The notes beneath the pieces were generated by a model, which did not search any database, was not told the origin of the DNA, and worked only from the letters and a program-made list of their open reading frames with translations. Shown here piece after piece: positions 29,007 through 35,000 of a DNA stretch of 35,000 nt; within the stretch, counting starts at the first letter, position 1, and the number at the start of each line of letters is the position of its first letter. Where the stretch lies: assembly GCA_019648995.1 (NCBI GenBank), contig BLXT01008064.1:1401220-1436219 (forward strand). Direction: 5' to 3'. Origin of the DNA: Plakobranchus ocellatus. Lineage: Eukaryota; Mollusca; Gastropoda; Plakobranchidae. The position numbers were made by a program, and so were the translations under genes.

Positions 29007-32000
29007 CTGCAGCAGAAACAGGTATAAATTTGAACAATAGGACAAAGTTTAGACATGACAGCAGAGATACAAATAACAAAAACAATAAAATAACTGAAAA
29101 GCAAAAAAAAGTTATTACCAAACTTTCAACAAAAGTGGATCGAATTTCTTAAGACCTCTCTCCAAGTGTTTTGCATTTGGCATAAATTTATGCTCATTTA
29201 TCTTGCCTTGCCGTTTTACAGATCCCCCCCCCCCCAAAAAAAAAATAACCCCAAAATCATGTCACTTTAATTCTTTCTAAGACACACAATAGAAACCCTG
29301 GTTCTATTTAAGAGAGCTTAATCCAGCTTATAAAAGAAAAACATAGAACAAAGTCTCATTGGATAAAACCTGGCAAAGTACATCTACAGGAGATCTCACT
29401 CTGCCTTGTTCTGTATAAACACAATCATTATAAACTTCATGCTGACAAGCAATGCTTAAGATTTGATGTGGGTTGTATGGGCGTCAATATAAAGGCCATT
29501 GAAGGAGAAATGGGTCCCAGAATTGTAATGTAAAAGCCTTTGACTTAAGTCTGATATCCTTCCCGATAGATTTCTATTAACTTAAAAACAAAACAAAAAA
29601 AAAAACAACAAAAAAACCCATAGCAACTCAGTTTGAATCTCACCTGATCAGAATAGCAATCAGCAGGAAGAGGGGGATAATCACACTGCTCAATTTTCTT
29701 ACACAAGGAGAACAAATTCATCTTGTCTCCATAGAAAGGTGACTGCAAGGCAGCCATCTAGCAAGGAATGAGAAAAGAGAGATTTTGTTGTTCACTTTTA
29801 CATTGCTTGATTTAAATATCATTTAAAAATCAAAAATAAAAAAAAAAGATTCTTCTCATGCCTGCTTGAAAATATAACCAAGTATGAACATCAAAGGAAC
29901 AAATTTAAACTAGTTTAAATAAAAAATCAGAGGAAAAATCGGGTCTATCTCAACAAACATGCTAAGTCAAAAATTAGTTGTGTGGTTTTTTTTTTAATTT
30001 TGGCATTTTTATCAACAAAAGAATCTTTAGCTTTTTGCATAAGTGGACATTTTAATTTCTCAAATCACACCTCAATATTACAGTGAACAAGTTTGTTTTT
30101 ATTGTTTAGATAAAAAATAATAAATGTATATTAAAAAACAAAAAAGTGACCATTAAGCAAAGAATAAAAATTAATAAAACTTTAAAATCATAATAATAAA
30201 AAAAAGAAGATATACATGAAAAAAGATTTTTTTAAAAAATTAGAAATAGTCGATAGCAAACATGTAACTTAGAAAGCCTAGCACCTCATATAGAAGACAG
30301 CCGAGAGACCAGATATCAGATTTAAAGTTGTAGGCAGTCTCATGGATTCTTTCAGGGGACATGTAGTACGGTGTTCCAACTGGCATAAACAGACAAAGAG
30401 AATTCATAAATTAAATGTCTATCAATCAAGGCTTATTGAAATTCATGGCTTGTGTTAGGACCAGGAAACAAAAGATATGAGGATTTATAAAAACATTACT
30501 TTATTACTTATCTCTTCTCTTTTATCTTATGTGAGTTTTTTGTTGATGCTGAACTTTATTCAGATCAAGAATATCATTATTAAGTCATCTTTTCCAAGAT
30601 CAATTGAGAACTTTTAAGGGCCAGACAATGAAATGAGCAAGGCTAGAGAGCCATTCTTTATAGGTTTTGCAACCATTGTAGAAAGCCATTCTCTGATATG
30701 TTTCATAACTGTTGTAAGCATTTATGATTGATGAAAAAGATTGCTGTTTTGTTGCTATCCTGCTGGATTTTTCTTTCTCTTTATTCTTGGAATCAGTAAA
30801 AATACAAATAGTATAACAATTATGATTGGGCTCATAATAATGTAAAGAACATTGTGCAAAGAGTGGCAAATTACTATGATTCCCTTTTTTTGCTTTTTCA
30901 GAACAGCATCAACAGGTTTTACAATTATGTTCCCAGGTTATAATACCTTTTATAAAATCAAATAATAATTAAGCTTAGGAACATTTTTTTTAAAATTGTT
31001 TCTTTCATGCATGATACAAACCTAGAGACATAGCTGCTGTTGTCTTAGAACTGAAAAACCTTCCCAATCCAAGATCTCCCAGTTTGACAATTCCTTGAGC
31101 AGTGATAAATACATTGGCAGGCTTGATGTCTACAAATACACACACATATCAATTTTTAAAAATTTGGTTAAAAACAAAAGAAAGGAAATCTTTATAATAA
31201 AACTTGATAAATGAATGGATGAGTAATGCAAAAGGGAATTTCTAAAATGGAAAAATATTGGCTTCTGCCTTGACTAAATGTAGAGAAAATTTTTAAAAAT
31301 CAGTAAATAAAATATTTATAAGACCACACAAAGTAGTAGATAGGACATAAATCATAAATACCTGAGAGAAAAGGTATTAATAACAACTAGGTTCTAATTT
31401 CTTACAAATTTGGTACTTTCCTAGAAACCACTGTGAATTTCTATGTTTTATTTATGAAGTTAAAAGGATTTCAACTGGTTTTTTCCCCCTGTCTCATGAG
31501 ACTAACATAATCATAGAACCATCTCAGTCAGCATAAAAACCTTACTATGTCTGCAATGATAAAAAATAAGTCTTGTTTCCGATCATTATTTTGGAATGCA
31601 AATGCTCATACACACTATATCAATCAAACTTTTAAACATACAGTGTCAATGTTATATAAATTCTCTGCCTATTCTGAGTCAGGTAGCCATTCCCTCCAGC
31701 TAAACTCCTATTAACATTTATCAAAAGGTTTGACTGTGAAGCTCAATTGAAGGTTATTACCTCTGTGCATAATACGTTTGGAATGCATGTGATCCAGAGC
31801 ACTGCAGATCTGGACAAAATATTTCCAAATAGTTTTCTCTGGGATCAGACGACACTGCTTCTTGAAATGCTGAAATAAGATGACAAAATGAACTGTAATT
31901 CATTTTAAACATCGAACTGTTGCATTACTCACCAGTAAAATGTGAATCCCCTAAGACATATAAGTATGCAGTTTCACCATTATTTAAGTGCACTGTGTGT

Positions 32001-33383
32001 ATATATATCATAGACAATGAATGAACTTTATATCATGATATAAAGTTAATTTATTTGTCATTAACAATACAGAGTTAAAACTACAATTCATTGCAATATT
32101 TATAAATCAGAGACAGTTTTGTACTAGAAAGCAAAATGTAAAAGACAAATTTTTCAATGTTATACATGGATACGTTTTCCTCATATTTCACCAAGAAAAA
32201 AATCCTATAGTTTCATTGCAACTGATATACACATTATAAAAATAGCAAGTCTTTTGTAAACAGTCATTACAACAATTGCAAAAAAAAAATGGCCTTTAAA
32301 TTGCAATTTTCTCTCCATCATTTACAAATGTACTAATAAATCTACTAAAACTCTTTTAAACATTTATTACAAATAAATTTATGCATGCACAACAAATGGC
32401 ACATTTTCTTAGTAGCTTTACCCTTATCATTCTCTGCAAGTCTCCTGCGTCTGCCAGCTCTAAGACAATGTTCAGTTCATTGTTCTCTATGAAGGAATCC
32501 AAGTACTTGATAACATTTGGATGATCAAGTTGCTGAGGGAAAGGTAGACACAACACAATAAAATTACTTTTACTGATCAATGACAACCCATATTTTCTTA
32601 GAGGCAGTTTGGGTATACAGGCAAAACATAACAATAATCAATGATAACCCATATTTTCTTAGAGGCAGCTAGGGAATACAGGCAAAACATTACAAAAAAA
32701 GAAAAAGATTTAAGAAAAATACTTCATACACCAAACTTAAAGGAAAGAAAACAGTTTTCAATATATCACTGAAAGGAGATTAATCAAAAGAAGCTAAAAG
32801 AACTGACCTTTAGCAAATCTATTTCCTTCATGCAGTCATTTCTTGCTTTTGCATCCATCATCTCAAAAATCTGAAATAAAATGCTCAACAATTTGAAACA
32901 GATAGACATTTAAGAAAGTTGCACAAAGGCTTACAAAATTGAATTCATAAGCCTTCTCCGTATCTTAAATTACTAGGAAATCTTGTGTCTGTGTGCACAA
33001 ATCATATTCTGCTGTGTATATTATCAAAACTGAATGAATTAGTGACTGATTTTTAGCTGTGATAACCAATATTAGAGATCTTAGGCGATGAGAGCATTTT
33101 AAATGCTTCATTTGATTTTAGCTAGTTCCCCAAATAGTAAATCTTCAGAAACCATATCTTCATGGAATCAATAGCCACATACCTGAACTTTTTTCAAAGC
33201 CAATGAAAGCTTTTCATTCATTTTGTGTTTGGCTCTGTACACTTCTGAAAACTGGCCTTTTCCAATCTTCTTCTCCACATCAAAGAATGCCAGCTTGCCA
33301 TTTTCCTGAGCAGCGGATGCTGCGACTGGGCTTGAAGAGGTCACCTCCACTGTCTCTGCTGTCTCCATCTGCTCTGCCATCAT
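28797..33383 (-). CDS. NEK7: NEK6/NEK7-type serine/threonine kinase with Gln-rich tail (8 coding exons)
   Basis: Spliced minus-strand CDS: 33383-33183, 32870-32808, 32532-32422, 31869-31761, 31129-31022, 30379-30285, 29757-29644, 29006-28797. This totals 1011 nt, or 336 residues, with all phases compatible. In animals NEK6/7 are activated by NEK9 and act in spindle assembly and cytokinesis; NEK7 also licenses NLRP3 in vertebrates. Visible elements are the Gly loop GKGQFSEV (41-48), catalytic Lys64, alpha-C Glu83, HRD (160-162), DLG (180-182, Leu for Phe as in NEK6/7), activation-loop Ser196 (human NEK7 Ser195) in [12 protein letters not shown], and Tyr98 matching the autoinhibitory Tyr97 of NEK7. 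Residues mix NEK6-like (KYLDSF, NLFSLC) and NEK7-like ([15 protein letters not shown]) states, so this is probably the single pre-duplication gene. Human NEK7 has 302 residues; the extra length is mostly the tail. Confidence 0.95.
29007..29643 (-). other. NEK7: NEK6/7 intron
   Basis: Intron with GTGAGA donor and CTGCAG acceptor. It contains a C12A10 run near 29225-29246 and A-rich tracts. Nothing else is visible. Confidence 0.85.
29644..29757 (-). CDS. NEK7: NEK6/7 exon: [12 protein letters not shown]...DCYSDQ
   Basis: 114 nt between acceptor GCTAG and donor GTGAGA. It encodes [38 protein letters not shown]. The opening is identical to the human NEK6/7 C-lobe, and the exon is phase 0 on both sides. 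Confidence 0.95.
29758..30284 (-). other. NEK7: NEK6/7 intron
   Basis: Intron with GTGCTA donor and TAG acceptor, very AT-rich, no element recognised. Confidence 0.85.
30285..30379 (-). CDS. NEK7: NEK6/7 exon: [10 protein letters not shown]...SLGCLLYE
   Basis: 95 nt between acceptor GCCAG and donor GTGCTA. It encodes [31 protein letters not shown]. It carries the P+1 loop and the APE-equivalent SPE, close to human NEK6/7. Confidence 0.95.
30380..31021 (-). other. NEK7: NEK6/7 intron
   Basis: Intron with an atypical GTTTGT donor and CAG acceptor. A minus-strand open frame at 30600-30869 has no family motif and is not called. Confidence 0.85.
31022..31129 (-). CDS. NEK7: NEK6/7 exon: IKPANVF...[11 protein letters not shown] activation loop
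   Basis: 108 nt between acceptor TTGTAG and an atypical donor, GTTTGT. It encodes the HRD Asp (split codon), [32 protein letters not shown] and MSL. Met stands where human NEK6/7 have His before the regulatory Ser. Confidence 0.95.
   Translation of the reverse strand, partial: TSSLPMYLSLLKELSNWEILDWEGFSVLRQQQLCL
31130..31760 (-). other. NEK7: NEK6/7 intron
   Basis: Intron with GTAATA donor and TAG acceptor. No element recognised. Confidence 0.85.
31761..31869 (-). CDS. NEK7: NEK6/7 exon: HFKKQ...IMHR of the catalytic loop
   Basis: 109 nt between acceptor TTTCAG and donor GTAATA. It encodes [30 protein letters not shown] and KRIMHR. The last base starts the HRD aspartate codon. Confidence 0.95.
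31870..32421 (-). other. NEK7: NEK6/7 intron
   Basis: Intron with GTAAAG donor and CAG acceptor, AT-rich. No element recognised. Confidence 0.85.
32422..32532 (-). CDS. NEK7: NEK6/7 exon: [11 protein letters not shown]...LADAGDL
   Basis: 111 nt between acceptor CCTCAG and donor GTAAAG. It encodes [32 protein letters not shown] and QRMIR. It holds Tyr98, aligned with the autoinhibitory Tyr of NEK7, and the hinge LELADAG. KYLDSF resembles human NEK6 more than NEK7 (KYYASF). Confidence 0.95.
32576..32697. repeat. 61-bp tandem duplication in NEK6/7 intron
   Basis: ATCAATGACAACCCATATTT, TCTTAGAGGCAGTTTGGGTA, TACAGGCAAAACATAACAAT is repeated at 32637 with only a few changes. It begins about 43 nt upstream (in minus-strand sense) of the acceptor of the exon ending at 32532. 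Confidence 0.95.
32808..32870 (-). CDS. NEK7: NEK6/7 exon: alpha-C helix
   Basis: 63 nt between acceptor TTTCAG and donor GTCAGT. It encodes [21 protein letters not shown], with the salt-bridge Glu in CMKEID. It is phase 0 on both sides. Confidence 0.94.
32871..33182 (-). other. NEK7: NEK6/7 intron
   Basis: 312-nt intron with GTATGT donor and TTTCAG acceptor. No element recognised. Confidence 0.85.
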
Positions 33384-33390
33384 GTATGGC
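33183..33390 (-). CDS. NEK7: NEK6/7 first coding exon: N-terminus and Gly loop
   Basis: The exon begins after acceptor TTGTTCAG (33391-33392 on the + strand). Only seven untranslated bases precede tandem ATG codons at 33383 and 33380. It encodes an Ala/Ser/Glu-rich N-terminus (about 30 residues), then [19 protein letters not shown] and LALKKVQ with the catalytic Lys. It ends at donor GTATGT. A non-coding upstream exon is implied. Confidence 0.92.
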
Positions 33391-35000
33391 CTGAACAAAG
33401 AATGACACATACAGTTTAGGATATATACATAAAATACCAACAGAAAATAAAATGTTTGGTATCAAAAAAAAAAAAAAAAATGAAAATTACATTCTGTTAA
33501 CTTAGTCACCAAACCTAGGTTGGTCTGTTAAGATTTACTTTTTTAGATTTTGCTTTGTTTTTTCACGTATACACAAGATAAATATTTAACTACATGCTTA
33601 GAAACCTAACTCATTTGGATGTAAATGTAACATGGGATGTGTGCAGCAGCCTACATAATGGGTTGAGTTCCAAATCACCATAACTTAAGCAAATGAAAGG
33701 CTTTAACAAGGCAGCACCTTGAAAAACCTTTTTATGTGCAGAGATTGTGGAATCCAGATAAAATGGTAATTTTTTAATTAAGGTTTTTGATTTGAATTCA
33801 GTAATACAGATGAGTACTCGACTTATTCTGTGGTACTCCACAAATAGTTCTTTTAAGTAGGATATAAAAAATCGTAATTCCTTGAATAGAAAATAGTTCA
33901 CATCAAGTTTAAAATCTCAAAACTCTTATGCTAGATTGTGTACATTGGGGCCTAGATTCTCACAACTGGGGTACCTTATTTTCAGATATTGTTATGTCTA
34001 GTATGAAAGTTTACCAAAACTCAGTTGTCATCATTGCTATGTTTGAAAAACAAAGAATTAATTGCAACAAACACACAAGCAAATATGATTATCAAATTTT
34101 TTGTCAAATATTAACAGTTTCTATGGTTTTAGCGCATGAAGTGGTTTTATCCTGAAATGATCTTGCCCTTTTAAATCCCTCTCGGGACAGTATCACAAAT
34201 AAACAAAATCAGATACAGAAAAGCAAGTCTAGATCTAGAATAATGAATAGTGATGGCCCTTCTATGTCTACGGAATTATACTAGGTGATAAAGTGTCATT
34301 TTATCTCCATGGAAAATGCTTGGAGATAGTTGCTTATGTCTGTCTCCAAGCAAAAGATTGACCAAACAATACCATATATGGTCAAATTAGTTCTACTTTG
34401 CATCAAGGTCTTAGAAGTGGTGTCATGCTAGGTTAGTAATGCACTTGTCAGGGTTCAAATCCTGGGGTGATTTTTTCTTTCTTTTTTTGTACTGTTAAAT
34501 GAATTTTTTTATTTAGCAAGAACAACAATGCTTGTTTTGCAGGTTTTCATTCTAGATACATAAAGTAATGAACATCTACATAACTGATTAACTTGAGCAT
34601 ACATATCTACCAGTACCATATTGCAAAAAAAAAAAAAACATGGATCGTAATTAAAGTTGCAAATTTCTAAATTTAGCAAATAATAAAATTATTAGTCCAG
34701 AATTAGATTGGCAAGTAAGATTTAGATTCAGATTTCTAGAACAAGATTTCAAGCCATTTTATAATTTGTCTCTAGATTTGATCCTGGAATAAATCTTCCT
34801 AAACTAAATTCAGGTATGCCTCTATAATGTAAAAAATACTTTCCACTTTCTAATTGTAAAAAGAAAGTTTTGCTGTAGGTAAGTTGAAAAAAAAAAGTTC
34901 ACAAGGCTAATCTATTCAGAAATCACATATAGTAATTCACTGCAGAAAAGACAGGACTTAATCCTCATAAGAATGTTTTTTTAGGCATTTGAGCTTATCT
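33391..35000 (-). other. NEK6/7 first intron or 5' flank
   Basis: Sequence upstream of the acceptor that precedes the start exon. A non-coding first exon and the promoter must lie here or beyond the window. I cannot place either. It contains an A18 run near 33463 and a tRNA-like SINE head at 34405-34490. Confidence 0.5.
34405..34490 (+). mobile_element. tRNA-derived SINE head
   Basis: A canonical B box GGTTCAAATCC (34452-34462) follows a diverged A-box region (GTGGTGTCATGCTAGG) at tRNA-like spacing, then a T-rich stretch that would stop RNA polymerase III. The arms do not pair well enough for a functional tRNA. A truncated SINE is the likely reading. Confidence 0.55.

Noticed and set aside
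30600-30869. Minus-strand 89-codon frame inside a NEK6/7 intron
   Set aside because: No motif. The exons on both sides join in phase without it.
3246-33182. U12-type introns
   Set aside because: None of the donors reads RTATCCTT. All coding introns are ordinary GT-AG, although some donors are weak.
34405-34490. Functional tRNA gene
   Set aside because: A good B box is present, but the arms do not form a convincing cloverleaf and the A box is poor. The same holds for 14256, 15888, 17591 and 20906.

Overview
This window is animal nuclear DNA. It is AT-rich, has long introns with GT-AG boundaries, and carries many homopolymer runs, microsatellites, minisatellites and tRNA-derived SINE-like repeats. 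The base composition, the short TCTAGA/AGATCT-type repeats and the SINE-like modules would fit a mollusc such as a gastropod, but that is inference. No sequence here proves the species. There are no bacterial operons, CRISPR arrays or intact transposons.

Two conserved protein genes lie tail to tail. The first, on the + strand, is INPP5E, the ciliary phosphoinositide 5-phosphatase. I rebuilt it from 11 coding exons between 1726 and 11961. The exon phases agree at every junction and give an 882-residue protein: a long disordered basic/proline-rich N-terminus, a complete 5-phosphatase catalytic domain, an FDRxxY-type ciliary targeting motif, and a C-terminal CAAX box (CSVQ). The second, on the - strand, is a NEK6/NEK7-type mitotic kinase. 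It has 8 coding exons between 33383 and 28797 and encodes 336 residues. The kinase domain is complete, and a glutamine-rich tail absent from human NEK6/7 follows it.

Layout: 1-300 holds a possible terminal exon of a gene lying upstream of the window. 300-1636 is the INPP5E upstream region. 1637-11961 is INPP5E, and its 3'UTR runs to about 12.35 kb. 12.4-28.5 kb is a gene-poor convergent intergenic region with minisatellites, SINE-like modules, simple repeats and no convincing gene. 28542-33390 is the NEK6/7 gene, read leftward. 33391-35000 is its upstream intron or 5' region, with a SINE-like tRNA head near the right end.

The two genes act in different processes: ciliary phosphoinositide control, and spindle/cytokinesis signalling. 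Nothing in the sequence shows them working together. The points most worth checking are the polyglutamine tail on the kinase, a weak INPP5E splice donor followed by a G-quadruplex-capable purine tract and a competing donor that would truncate the enzyme, a start-stop uORF before INPP5E, and a recurrent SINE-like module scattered through introns and intergenic DNA.
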